Positions 1 to 6,872 of a stretch of 9,666 nucleotides of DNA are shown piece after piece. Position 1 is the first letter of the stretch; each line of letters opens with the position of its first letter. Under the pieces are notes generated by a model. It did not search any database. It worked only from the letters and a program-made list of their open reading frames with translations, and had not been told where the DNA came from. The translations under genes and the position numbers were made by a program. The stretch covers positions 1 through 9,666 of the forward strand of contig NZFJ01000032.1 in assembly GCA_002690625.1 (NCBI GenBank), in the 5' to 3' direction. The stretch is from Rickettsiales bacterium (GTDB lineage: Bacteria; Pseudomonadota; Alphaproteobacteria; TMED109; TMED131).

Positions 1-1754
1 AATGAATTTTTAATAGTCGATTTAAAAGAATTAGCTATAGGTAAGTAAGTGTTACAGAAGAATAAGGCTGTACAAATTTTTTCTTGTGCAAATTTGTCAT
101 TTTCTTTATTTTTTAATATAACATTAGCTTTAAGTGAAGATTTAGTCATAATCCATCCACCTAATATCCATCCAAACATATTCAGAAAAGGGGTAGCACC
201 AGCAGCTGCTTTCTCAGGATTTTCTAGAAAAGTTTGATGTAACCAATCACATGTATCGGATAAAATTTTACTAGATTGCAAAAGAAGTTTACCCATATCA
301 TTAATTTCATCGTTTTCACTTTCGGTTGCTTTATGAGCTGTATTATTTATTATTTTTATAACTTTTTTATAGGTTTCTCCATTCTCTTGAAATAATTTTC
401 TTCTTAATAGATCTAGTGCCTGAATTCCATTAGTTCCTTCATATATAGGAAGAATTCTAGATTCCCTGAAATATTGTGCAGCACCAGTATCTTCAATAAA
501 GCCCATTCCTCCGTGTATTTGAATGCCTAGAGAAGTAATAGCAACTGCTTGATCAGTGCACCAAGCTTTTACAATTGGTGTAAGTAGATTAGAAATAAAT
601 AATTTCTCTTTGCCCTCTTTAGTATCAGGATAATTCTTACTATAGTCTAGCATATTGCCCGTAAATATAGCTAAGCCTCTCATCGCTTCTATCTGTGATT
701 TCATTTCTAATAACATTCTTTTAACATCAGGGTGATGTATTATTTCAACATTATTTCCTGACTTATTTTTATCAAGATAGCTACCTTGTTTTCTTTCTTT
801 TGAGAAGTTTAAAGCTTTCTGATAAGCTCTCTCAGAAATTGCTAAACCTTGAACTCCTACATTTAACCTAGCGTTGTTCATCATAGTGAACATTGCTTTT
901 AGTCCTTGATTCGGTTCACCAACTATTTCTGCATATGCTCCATCAGTTTCTCCAAAGCTTAGAGCACATGTTGGACATGCATGATGACCTAATTTTTGTT
1001 CAATAGATATAACTTTAATATCATTTTTCATAAGTTTATTATTTTCGTTTAGAAAGTATTTAGGTACTATAAATAATGATATCCCTTTAACTCCTTCAGG
1101 TGCGCCAGGGAGTCTTGCCAACACTAGGTGAATAATATTTTCACTCATATCCTGATCTCCATGAGTAATGTAAATTTTATTACCTTTTATTAAAAAATGA
1201 TTTTTTTCTTTTTTTGCTTTAGTTTTAATTAATGATAAATCAGATCCTGCATGAGGTTCTGTTAAATTCATTGTACCGCTCCATTTACCTGCAATTAGGT
1301 TTGGGAGATATTGCTCTTTTTGTTTATCAGTTCCATGTTGTTCTATAAGTTCAATCGCTCCTTGAGAAAGCAAATTATTAAGAGCAAAACTCATATTAGT
1401 AGATTGCCATATCTCATTTATAACAACTATTGATGCCCAGGGTAAGTTTTGTCCTCCATATTTTTTTTCACCTATAACAGAAAACCATCCATTATTTATA
1501 AAATTTTTATAAGCATTTATAAATGAGGTAGGCATTCTAACAATACCATTTTCAAGTTTCACTCCTTCTTGATCGCCTTCATGATTAATAGAGTCTAATT
1601 CTTTAGCAGCAAACTTTCCTGCTTCTTCAATTATAATTTTGATATTTTCAGAAGAGGCATCTGGATTTTTAATCTCTTTTGAGAATTTATCAATATCAAT
1701 TAAATTAGTTAAGCCAAATAACATATCTTCTATTGGGACCTGATATTTTTCCAT
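1..1754 (-). CDS. Acyl-CoA dehydrogenase, DmdC-like, partial at the left edge
   Basis: This flavoprotein family oxidises an acyl-CoA to the trans-2-enoyl-CoA and passes electrons to electron-transfer flavoprotein. I read 584 uninterrupted codons from ATG 1752-1754 to the window edge with no stop, so the gene is cut by the window, not broken. The usual family length is about 590-600, so probably only a few residues are missing. Motifs: MNLTEPHAGSDL at 162-173 (flavin/substrate site), HHACPTCALSFG near 257-268, HGGMGF at 414-419, and PIYEGTNG at 436-443 with E439 as the predicted catalytic base. A C-terminal extension after about residue 455 matches the long subfamily that includes DmdC (3-methylmercaptopropionyl-CoA dehydrogenase of DMSP breakdown). 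The start is fixed by a strong ribosome binding site and a 13-base gap from the upstream oxidase gene, so it is the third gene of the leftward operon. Substrate is unknown: dmdB and dmdD are not in view, and many DmdC-like proteins act on ordinary fatty acyl-CoAs. Confidence 0.93.
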   Translation of the reverse strand, partial: MEKYQVPIEDMLFGLTNLIDIDKFSKEIKNPDASSENIKIIIEEAGKFAAKELDSINHEGDQEGVKLENGIVRMPTSFINAYKNFINNGWFSVIGEKKYGGQNLPWASIVVINEIWQSTNMSFALNNLLSQGAIELIEQHGTDKQKEQYLPNLIAGKWSGTMNLTEPHAGSDLSLIKTKAKKEKNHFLIKGNKIYITHGDQDMSENIIHLVLARLPGAPEGVKGISLFIVPKYFLNENNKLMKNDIKVISIEQKLGHHACPTCALSFGETDGAYAEIVGEPNQGLKAMFTMMNNARLNVGVQGLAISERAYQKALNFSKERKQGSYLDKNKSGNNVEIIHHPDVKRMLLEMKSQIEAMRGLAIFTGNMLDYSKNYPDTKEGKEKLFISNLLTPIVKAWCTDQAVAITSLGIQIHGGMGFIEDTGAAQYFRESRILPIYEGTNGIQALDLLRRKLFQENGETYKKVIKIINNTAHKATESENDEINDMGKLLLQSSKILSDTCDWLHQTFLENPEKAAAGATPFLNMFGWILGGWIMTKSSLKANVILKNKENDKFAQEKICTALFFCNTYLPIANSFKSTIKNS

Positions 1755-1759
1755 AAAAA

Positions 1760-1765
1760 CCTCCT
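1760..1765 (-). promoter_or_regulatory. Consensus Shine-Dalgarno site for the acyl-CoA dehydrogenase
   Basis: On the minus strand this reads AGGAGG, five bases before ATG 1754-1752 and wholly inside the 13-base gap after the preceding stop. It is the only perfect consensus ribosome binding site I see in the window; the other genes have weak or absent ones. This suggests the third gene of the leftward operon is translated independently and perhaps more strongly than its neighbours. Confidence 0.8.
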
Positions 1766-1767
1766 GA

Positions 1768-3165
1768 TTAAAACAATTTTCCTGGATTCATTATATTACT
1801 AGGATCTATAATTTTTTTTATATTCTTTTTTAACATAAATTCATTTTTATTAGAATATTTTTTAAACTCTATTTTTTTTATTTTACCTATACCATGCTCA
1901 GCAGAAAAACTTCCTTTTAATTCAAAGACTAGGTCAAAGATTGTTTTATTAATTATTTTTTTTATTTTATAAAAATCAGCAACAGAATATTTTTTTGGTT
2001 TAGAGACATTAAAATGTATATTTCCGTCAGCAAGGTGTCCAAATGCTAATAAATTTTGATTAGGAATTTCAGCTAGTTTTTTCTTAGATTTTTTTAAAAA
2101 TTCAGGTATATTATTTACAGGAATAGATATATCGTGCTTTATTGAAGGCCCTTCAATTTTTTGAGCTTGACTTAAATACTCTCTAGTATTCCATATATCA
2201 TTATATTGTTTAATATTTTGAGGTCTAATTGCATCCATTATAATTTTTTTATTGATCCCATCATGTATAATATCATCGATAATTTTTTCTAAATTAATTT
2301 TTTCTGTAGAAGTTAATTCAAAAATTACATACCAAGAATAGTTATTTTGGAAAGGAATAGGAATATTTGAAAAATGCTTTTTTATTAGAGACATTCCAAT
2401 TTTTGAATTTAATTCATATGCACTTAAATATTCAAAATACATACTCTTTATCATTGTTAGAAAATCAATAGAATCTTCTATATTATTTATAGCTACAATA
2501 GCCATAGATTTATTTTTTATTTCTGGAAATAACTTCAGTTTTGCTTTAGTAATTATTCCTAATGCCCCCTCTGAGCCTACAAATATATACTTAGGATCAA
2601 ACCCTCTGTTATCTTTTTTAATATCTTTTATTAAATCTAAAATCTGACCATCTGGCATAACTACTTCTAATCCTTCTACTAAATCCTTTATCATACCATA
2701 CTTCAAAACACTACTACCACCTGCATTAGTAGCTATGTTTCCGCCGATTGTACATGTTCCTTCGGATGGAAGCGTTACTGGAAATAATCTATTATTATTT
2801 TCCGCAAACTTTTTGATTTTATTTAAAGTACATCCTGCCTGAACTATTATATTATAATTCTCTTTATCTAAATTAATAACTTTATTCATTTTTTCAGTAG
2901 AAATAAGAACTTCTTCGCCATTTTTGTTAGGGACTGTTCCTCCACATAAACCTGTTCTTCCACCTTGAGGAACAATTGCTATTTTATGCTTTTTACATAT
3001 TTTTACTATTTTAGAAACATCTGATGTAGTCTTGGGTTTAAGAAGTAAATAGGAATTTCCTTCCAAATTACCTCTTTGCTCAATAGTGTAGGGTTTAATA
3101 CTACTAGGTTCATCAGTCCATAGATTTGAGGCTAAACTTTTTTTAAGTATTTTAATCTTATTCAT
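1768..3165 (-). CDS. FAD-linked D-2-hydroxyacid dehydrogenase (GlcD/D-2-hydroxyglutarate/D-lactate dehydrogenase family)
   Basis: This is a 465-residue flavoprotein of the VAO/GlcD type that oxidises a D-2-hydroxy acid to the 2-oxo acid. The N-terminal FAD-binding half shows VPQGGRTGLCGGTVP at 65-79, TLPSEG then GGNIATNAGG at 131-150, and VGSEGALGIIT at 196-206. The C-terminal half shows GHLADGNIHFNV at 376-387, SAEHGIGK at 421-428 and DPSNIMNPGKL at 454-464. H377, H384 and E423 align by motif with the metal ligands of D-2-hydroxyglutarate dehydrogenase, and R328 and K343 sit in the substrate-binding motifs NTRE and IKHDIS. There is no cysteine cluster for an iron-sulfur domain, so it is the single-domain form. 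Its start lies two bases after the tsaC stop, with no clear ribosome binding site, which suggests translational coupling. Substrate (D-lactate, glycolate, D-2-hydroxyglutarate or similar) cannot be fixed from sequence. No glcE or glcF partner is adjacent, which argues mildly against glycolate oxidase. Confidence 0.9.
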   Translation of the reverse strand: MNKIKILKKSLASNLWTDEPSSIKPYTIEQRGNLEGNSYLLLKPKTTSDVSKIVKICKKHKIAIVPQGGRTGLCGGTVPNKNGEEVLISTEKMNKVINLDKENYNIIVQAGCTLNKIKKFAENNNRLFPVTLPSEGTCTIGGNIATNAGGSSVLKYGMIKDLVEGLEVVMPDGQILDLIKDIKKDNRGFDPKYIFVGSEGALGIITKAKLKLFPEIKNKSMAIVAINNIEDSIDFLTMIKSMYFEYLSAYELNSKIGMSLIKKHFSNIPIPFQNNYSWYVIFELTSTEKINLEKIIDDIIHDGINKKIIMDAIRPQNIKQYNDIWNTREYLSQAQKIEGPSIKHDISIPVNNIPEFLKKSKKKLAEIPNQNLLAFGHLADGNIHFNVSKPKKYSVADFYKIKKIINKTIFDLVFELKGSFSAEHGIGKIKKIEFKKYSNKNEFMLKKNIKKIIDPSNIMNPGKLF

Positions 3166-3167
3166 AA

Positions 3168-4130
3168 CTAATCATTGTATTGGTATGCTGCTTTCTTTAA
3201 TCTATCATTAATTGCTAAACCTAACCCTTTAAAAGGTATTTTTTGTACAGCAATAGAAGCTATTTCTGTTTTATCAAGTTTTCTTAACATTTTATATAGA
3301 TTTTTTGCACTCTCTTTTAAGCATTTTTTTTTACTTAATGACATAGATATACCTTTATAGTTTTTAGGTATTTTACCAAATGCTAGCCAAGCTTCTCCTT
3401 TTCTTGGTTTAATTGCGTTTATTCTGATAGGTTTGTCGGGTTTGTAGTGAGATTTTGATAAACCTGGAGATAAAACTTTAGTAGTAACAAATATATTTTT
3501 GACTTCAATTATTTTTTTTATTTTTTCTTCTGGTATTCCACCTTGTCTCAATATTTTTGCTTTTTTTGATGTTAGATCTACAACAGTAGACTCTAATCCT
3601 ATTTTGCAAGGGCCAGAATCAATAATTTTCTTAATTTTACCCCTTAATTCATCATAAACATCTTGAGCACTTGTAGGACTGATTTTTCCATATCTGTTGG
3701 CACTAGGAGCTGCTACTGGTATGAAAAGTTTTTTTAAAATAGACAAAGTAGTTTTATTAGATGGCACTCTGATAGCTAAAGTATTTAAATCTGAAGAAAC
3801 CAATCTGCTTATTGAAGAGTTTTTTTTCTTTGCTATAATAGTCAAAGGACCAGGCCAAAAATTTTTTGCCAATAATTCTATTCTAGAATCGTAATAAATA
3901 TCGTCTAAAGCTTGTAGATAATTACAATAATGTATTATTAGAGGGTTATTAAAAGGTCTTTTTTTAATTTTAAAAATTTTTTTAATTGTTTCATCTCTAT
4001 CGTACCTTCCTGCCAGCCCATAAACTGTTTCTGTTGGAATTGCTACAATTTCTCCTTTTCTAAGTTCTTCAGCTATACTTAAGATATTTTTATAGTTTTT
4101 TTTTATAATTTTAGTATTTAGTTTCATCAT
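3168..4130 (-). CDS. tsaC: L-threonylcarbamoyladenylate synthase, long Sua5 type
   Basis: It makes threonylcarbamoyl-AMP from threonine, bicarbonate and ATP, the first step of the universal t6A37 modification of ANN-decoding tRNAs; it acts in the cytosol. The 320-residue protein has the YrdC/TsaC fold motifs: PTETVYGLA at 32-40, KIKKRPFNNPL at 54-64, FWPGPLT at 91-97, RVPS at 121-124, SAN at 143-145 and GLESTVVDLT at 178-187. The linker motif SPGLSKSHYKP at 221-231 and about 90 further residues form the C-terminal Sua5 domain, so this is the long (Sua5/TsaC2) form rather than the short TsaC. Length is close to the usual 320-350. It is the first gene of the leftward operon. The start is ambiguous between two consecutive ATG codons (4130 or 4127), with no good ribosome binding site before either. 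Its housekeeping role is unrelated to the oxidoreductases downstream. Confidence 0.95.
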   Translation of the reverse strand: MMKLNTKIIKKNYKNILSIAEELRKGEIVAIPTETVYGLAGRYDRDETIKKIFKIKKRPFNNPLIIHYCNYLQALDDIYYDSRIELLAKNFWPGPLTIIAKKKNSSISRLVSSDLNTLAIRVPSNKTTLSILKKLFIPVAAPSANRYGKISPTSAQDVYDELRGKIKKIIDSGPCKIGLESTVVDLTSKKAKILRQGGIPEEKIKKIIEVKNIFVTTKVLSPGLSKSHYKPDKPIRINAIKPRKGEAWLAFGKIPKNYKGISMSLSKKKCLKESAKNLYKMLRKLDKTEIASIAVQKIPFKGLGLAINDRLKKAAYQYND

Positions 4131-4142
4131 TATTTTTATAAC

Positions 4143-4179
4143 TTATTAAAGTTAATTGTTATTTTATAATTATTAAAGT
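4143..4179. repeat. Pair of 10-base direct repeats in the divergent promoter region
   Basis: TTATTAAAGT occurs at 4143-4152 and again, identical, at 4170-4179, with starts 27 bases apart (about two and a half helical turns). The second copy touches the TATAAT at 4165-4170. It may be a regulator's paired site, but in sequence this rich in A and T a chance match is plausible. Confidence 0.4.
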
Positions 4180-4180
4180 A

Positions 4181-4197
4181 ATATAAAGATTTTATAT
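4181..4197. repeat. Perfect inverted repeat, possible operator
   Basis: ATATAAA (4181-4187), a GAT spacer, then TTTATAT (4191-4197) form a perfect 7-base inverted repeat. It lies where both the predicted leftward -10 and the expected rightward start of transcription fall, 14 bases before the ribosome binding site of the FAH-family gene. The place suits an operator for a dimeric repressor controlling both directions. All pairs are A-T, so it would be a weak RNA hairpin; a DNA-level role is more likely if it is real. Confidence 0.35.
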
Positions 4198-4211
4198 AAA
4201 TTATCAAATTT

Positions 4212-4215
4212 GGAG
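4212..4215 (+). promoter_or_regulatory. Shine-Dalgarno site that sets the FAH-family gene start
   Basis: GGAG at 4212-4215 lies nine bases before ATG 4225. A TTG in the same frame at 4210 overlaps this site, so it cannot use it. The protein family also usually begins with a sequence like MKLVRFG, which matches the ATG start. Confidence 0.7.
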
Positions 4216-4224
4216 ATAGGTATT

Positions 4225-5118
4225 ATGAAACTAGTAAGGTTTGGAAAACTAGGAAGAGAAAAACCAGGTATCATAGACGATGAAGGACAAATTAGAGATT
4301 TGTCCACAAAATTAAAAGATATTGATGGTAAAACTATAAATCCTAACTCTTTAAAGTTAGTTCAAAGAGTAAATATGAAAAAACTTAATGTAGTTAAGGG
4401 GAAGCCAAGACTAGGTGTTCCTATTTCCAATATAGGTAAGATTGTCTGTATAGGTCTGAATTATGTTGATCACGCTAAAGAGGTAGGAGCCCCTCTGCCT
4501 AAAGAACCTATTATGTTTTTAAAACCTACATCTTCTTTAAGTGGACCTTTTGATGAAGTAATGCTGCCTAAAGGAATTATACCAAAAAAAGGTAATAGTG
4601 CTTCTAGACTTGTTGATAGTAAACGCTCCGACTGGGAAGTTGAATTAGGAATAGTAATTGGAGATAAGGCTAGATCAGTTTCAGAAACTAAGGCTATGCA
4701 ATGTGTAGCGGGTTATACAATAATTAATGATGTCTCAGAAAGAGCTTATCAACTTGATGCGGCTGCAGGTCAATGGACACGAGGAAAAGGTTGTGATACT
4801 TTTTGTCCAGTAGGACCTTGGCTTGTTACTAAAGATGAAGTCTCTAGACCACAAAATTTATCTATATGGTTAAAGCTTAATGGTATAAAGATGCAAGATG
4901 GCAATACTAAAACAATGGTTTTTAATATCAAAGAGCTAGTTTCTTATGTGAGCCATTATATGACTTTGTATCCTGGTGATATAATAGCTACTGGAACTCC
5001 ACCTGGTGTAGGGATGGGTATGAAACCGCCACGTTATTTAAAAAAAGGCGATGTAATGACATTAGGAATAGATGGCTTAGGTGAACAGAATCAACTCGTT
5101 ACTTCCTGGAAAAAATAA
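4225..5118 (+). CDS. Fumarylacetoacetate hydrolase family protein (likely 2,4-diketo-acid hydrolase or ureidoglycolate lyase type)
   Basis: FAH-superfamily enzymes cut or isomerise a C-C or C-N bond next to a keto-acid group with Mg2+ or Mn2+. This 297-residue protein has an N-terminal MKLVRFG domain, then KIVCIGLNYVDHA at 72-84, PIMFLKP at 95-101, the metal-binding DWEVELG at 136-142 (E138, E140), NDVSER at 168-173 (D169), RGKGCDTFCPVGPW at 186-199 and PGDIIATGTPPGVG at 250-263. All three expected metal ligands are present. The whole resembles the subfamily containing 2,4-diketo-3-deoxy-L-fuconate and -rhamnonate hydrolases, which databases often label ureidoglycolate lyase. Residues about 118-134 look like an insertion: relatives usually pass almost directly from the LPKG-like strand to the DWEVE motif. 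It is the first gene of the rightward operon; the hydroxyacid dehydrogenase starts 20 bases after it and an SDR follows. The exact substrate is inference. Confidence 0.9.
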   Translation: MKLVRFGKLGREKPGIIDDEGQIRDLSTKLKDIDGKTINPNSLKLVQRVNMKKLNVVKGKPRLGVPISNIGKIVCIGLNYVDHAKEVGAPLPKEPIMFLKPTSSLSGPFDEVMLPKGIIPKKGNSASRLVDSKRSDWEVELGIVIGDKARSVSETKAMQCVAGYTIINDVSERAYQLDAAAGQWTRGKGCDTFCPVGPWLVTKDEVSRPQNLSIWLKLNGIKMQDGNTKTMVFNIKELVSYVSHYMTLYPGDIIATGTPPGVGMGMKPPRYLKKGDVMTLGIDGLGEQNQLVTSWKK

Positions 5119-5138
5119 ATCTATAAATTACAATTAGA

Positions 5139-6113
5139 ATGAAAAAAATTTTTGTTCATTGTAAAATTGATCCAATACAAGAAAAGTTTTTGAATAAAGA
5201 CTTTTCTATAAGTATTCATGATGCAAATGAGAGTGTGTTATCACCAACAGAATTATTAGAAAAAGCTAACGCTTACGATGGAATTTTATGTCAGGGTAAT
5301 TTAGTTAATAGTAGTTATATAGAAGCTAACAAAGGTATATTAAAAGTTATATCTAATGTTGCTGTAGGATATGATAACATAGATATTGAATCTGCTAATA
5401 AAAATAACGTAGCTGTATTTAACACACCTAATATCTTAAATAATACTGTAGCAGAATTTACTTTAGGATTAATTATCTCAATAGCTAGAAAAATATGTGA
5501 GGGTAATAACTATGTTAAAGCAGGTAAGTGGAAAAAAAATTCTTGGCCCTTATTTTTAGGAGATGATCTTTATAACGAAAATTTAGGAATAATTGGTATG
5601 GGAAGTATAGGAAAAAAAGTTGCATTAATGGCAAAAGCTTTTGGTATGAAAATTTTTTATCATAATAGAAATAGATTATTAGAAGAAGAAGAAAAAAAAT
5701 ATGATGCCCGCTATATTGAATTAGAAGAAATTTTAAAAACATCAAAGTATTTAGTGCTATTATTGCCATTAAATACAAATACTAAACATTTAATAAATAA
5801 AAATACCTTTTCGTTAATGAGAAAAGATTCCTATATAATTAATGTAGCTAGAGGACAAATAATAAAAGAAGACGATTTAGTTGAAGCACTAGAGAAAAAA
5901 ATTATAACAGGAGCAGGTTTGGATGTATTTGAATTTGAACCTAAAATTAATGAAAAGTTACTTAAATTGAATAATGTTGTACTTATGCCCCATGCAGGAA
6001 GTGCTTCTTTAAATACTAGAAATAAAATGGTTAATTTAGCATGTCAAAATATATATAATTTTTTTAAATATAAAAAAACAGAAAACTTAATTAATAAAGA
6101 AGTTTTTAAATAA
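5139..6113 (+). CDS. NAD(P)-dependent D-2-hydroxyacid dehydrogenase (glyoxylate/hydroxypyruvate reductase-like)
   Basis: It interconverts a D-2-hydroxy acid and its 2-oxo acid; in this family the reductive direction (glyoxylate or hydroxypyruvate reduction) is common. At 324 residues it has normal length. Seen: AVGYDNID at 75-82, the Rossmann motif GMGSIG at 153-158, NVARG with the substrate arginine R238, the catalytic partner E267, and PHAGSA at 284-289 with the catalytic histidine H285. After the second Rossmann strand the sequence is YHNRNR, with no acidic residue where NAD-preferring members usually have one, so NADPH use is likely (inference). The protein is rich in Lys, Asn and Ile, as expected in an AT-rich genome. 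It lies 20 bases after the FAH-family gene and four before the SDR. No good ribosome binding site is visible. SerA is unlikely, since the serine-binding C-terminal domain is missing. Confidence 0.9.
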   Translation: MKKIFVHCKIDPIQEKFLNKDFSISIHDANESVLSPTELLEKANAYDGILCQGNLVNSSYIEANKGILKVISNVAVGYDNIDIESANKNNVAVFNTPNILNNTVAEFTLGLIISIARKICEGNNYVKAGKWKKNSWPLFLGDDLYNENLGIIGMGSIGKKVALMAKAFGMKIFYHNRNRLLEEEEKKYDARYIELEEILKTSKYLVLLLPLNTNTKHLINKNTFSLMRKDSYIINVARGQIIKEDDLVEALEKKIITGAGLDVFEFEPKINEKLLKLNNVVLMPHAGSASLNTRNKMVNLACQNIYNFFKYKKTENLINKEVFK

Positions 6114-6117
6114 CATA

Positions 6118-6846
6118 ATGGAAAATAATTTTAAAAATAAAAATGTATTAATAACAGGGGGCGTAGAAGGTATAGGTTTCCAATGTGCTAAAAAGTTTGA
6201 AGAATTAGGAAGTAATGTATATGTAACTTGTTTAACAAATAAAAGTTATGACAAATTTATTAGTCTTGATTTAAAAAAAAATATTCAAATAGAAAAGCTA
6301 GATTTAACAAATGATATCTCAATAGAAAAATTATATAAAAAAATAGATAAATTGGATATTTTGATAAATAATGCAGTTCTTTTAAAAGGAGGAATAGAAT
6401 ACCGTATAGAAAATTTTGCTGACGTAGTAAATGTAAACTTAATGGGACTTATGAGAATATGTCATACCTTTTTACCTAAATTAGCCCTTGCTTCAGGTAA
6501 TATTGTTAACATTGGATCAATTAATATGAAATTAGCACTTCCTACTTGTCCTTCATATTCTGCAACTAAAAGTGCTGTAGAATCTTTAACTAAATCTATG
6601 GCAGTTTGCTGGGCAGAACATAAAGTTAGAGTTAATTGTGTTGCACCTGGGTGGATTAAAGGAAATACTACTAAAAAAATAATAAATGAATTAGATAACC
6701 AAGAAAATGTTTTAAATAGAATCCCTTTAAAAAGATATGGGCTTTCATCTGAAGTAGCAGAAGCGATAATGTTTTTGTCTTCAGAAAAAGCAGCTTACAT
6801 TACTGGCACTACTATTTTTGTAGACGGAGGTTATTCTATAAATTAA
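6118..6846 (+). CDS. Short-chain dehydrogenase/reductase (SDR), classical type
   Basis: This 242-residue classical SDR oxidises or reduces an alcohol/ketone pair with NAD(P). The cofactor motif TGGVEGIG is at 13-20, LDLTND at 61-66, NNA at 84-86, the catalytic tetrad N107, S134, Y147 and K151 (in YSATK), PGW at 177-179 for the nicotinamide, and the end motif [12 protein letters not shown] at 229-240. All catalytic residues are present, so it should be active. The start codon lies four bases after the preceding stop and there is no strong ribosome binding site, so coupling to the gene before is likely. Next to an FAH-family enzyme, a plausible job is oxidation of the C4 hydroxyl of a 2-keto-3-deoxy sugar acid, as in the oxidative L-fucose and L-rhamnose routes. 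SDR substrates are hard to read from sequence, so that is inference. A 3-oxoacyl-ACP reductase is less likely, since no fatty-acid genes adjoin it. Confidence 0.9.
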   Translation: MENNFKNKNVLITGGVEGIGFQCAKKFEELGSNVYVTCLTNKSYDKFISLDLKKNIQIEKLDLTNDISIEKLYKKIDKLDILINNAVLLKGGIEYRIENFADVVNVNLMGLMRICHTFLPKLALASGNIVNIGSINMKLALPTCPSYSATKSAVESLTKSMAVCWAEHKVRVNCVAPGWIKGNTTKKIINELDNQENVLNRIPLKRYGLSSEVAEAIMFLSSEKAAYITGTTIFVDGGYSIN

Positions 6847-6872
6847 TATTTTTAGATTTAATTGGTATTTGT

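Larger units (their letters stand above)
4131..4224. promoter_or_regulatory. Divergent promoter region between tsaC and the FAH-family gene
   Basis: This 94-base AT-rich gap must hold promoters for both blocks. Leftward candidate: minus strand TTGATA (4207-4202), 16 bases, TATATT (4185-4180), each five of six to the sigma-70 consensus, giving a leader of about 40 bases to the tsaC ATG. Rightward candidates: a perfect TATAAT at 4165-4170 with only a poor -35, or TTGTTA (4156-4161), 17 bases, TAATAT (4179-4184), each four of six. Base composition makes chance -10 matches common, so only the existence of promoters here is reasonably safe. Two repeats lie among these elements and are listed separately. 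Confidence 0.5.

Noticed and set aside
49..237. Plus-strand open frame of 62 codons inside the left-hand gene
   Set aside because: It lies antisense to the acyl-CoA dehydrogenase, whose motifs run straight through this stretch; the plus-strand product matches nothing and has no ribosome binding site.
3175..3894. Two plus-strand open frames (3175-3360 and 3697-3894) opposite tsaC
   Set aside because: The minus-strand Sua5 motifs cover both stretches; the plus-strand products are hydrophobic shadows typical of AT-rich antisense sequence.
4225..5118. Horizontal transfer of the FAH-family gene, which looks somewhat less AT-rich than the next gene
   Set aside because: The difference can come from its many conserved Gly, Pro and Ala residues; no mobile element, repeat boundary or tRNA is nearby. 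A codon-usage calculation would be needed to reopen it.
5680..5700. Repeated GAA codons and an A8 run in the hydroxyacid dehydrogenase, as a frameshift or slippage site
   Set aside because: The frame is intact on both sides with all motifs in place, and similar A or T runs occur throughout the window as a result of base composition.
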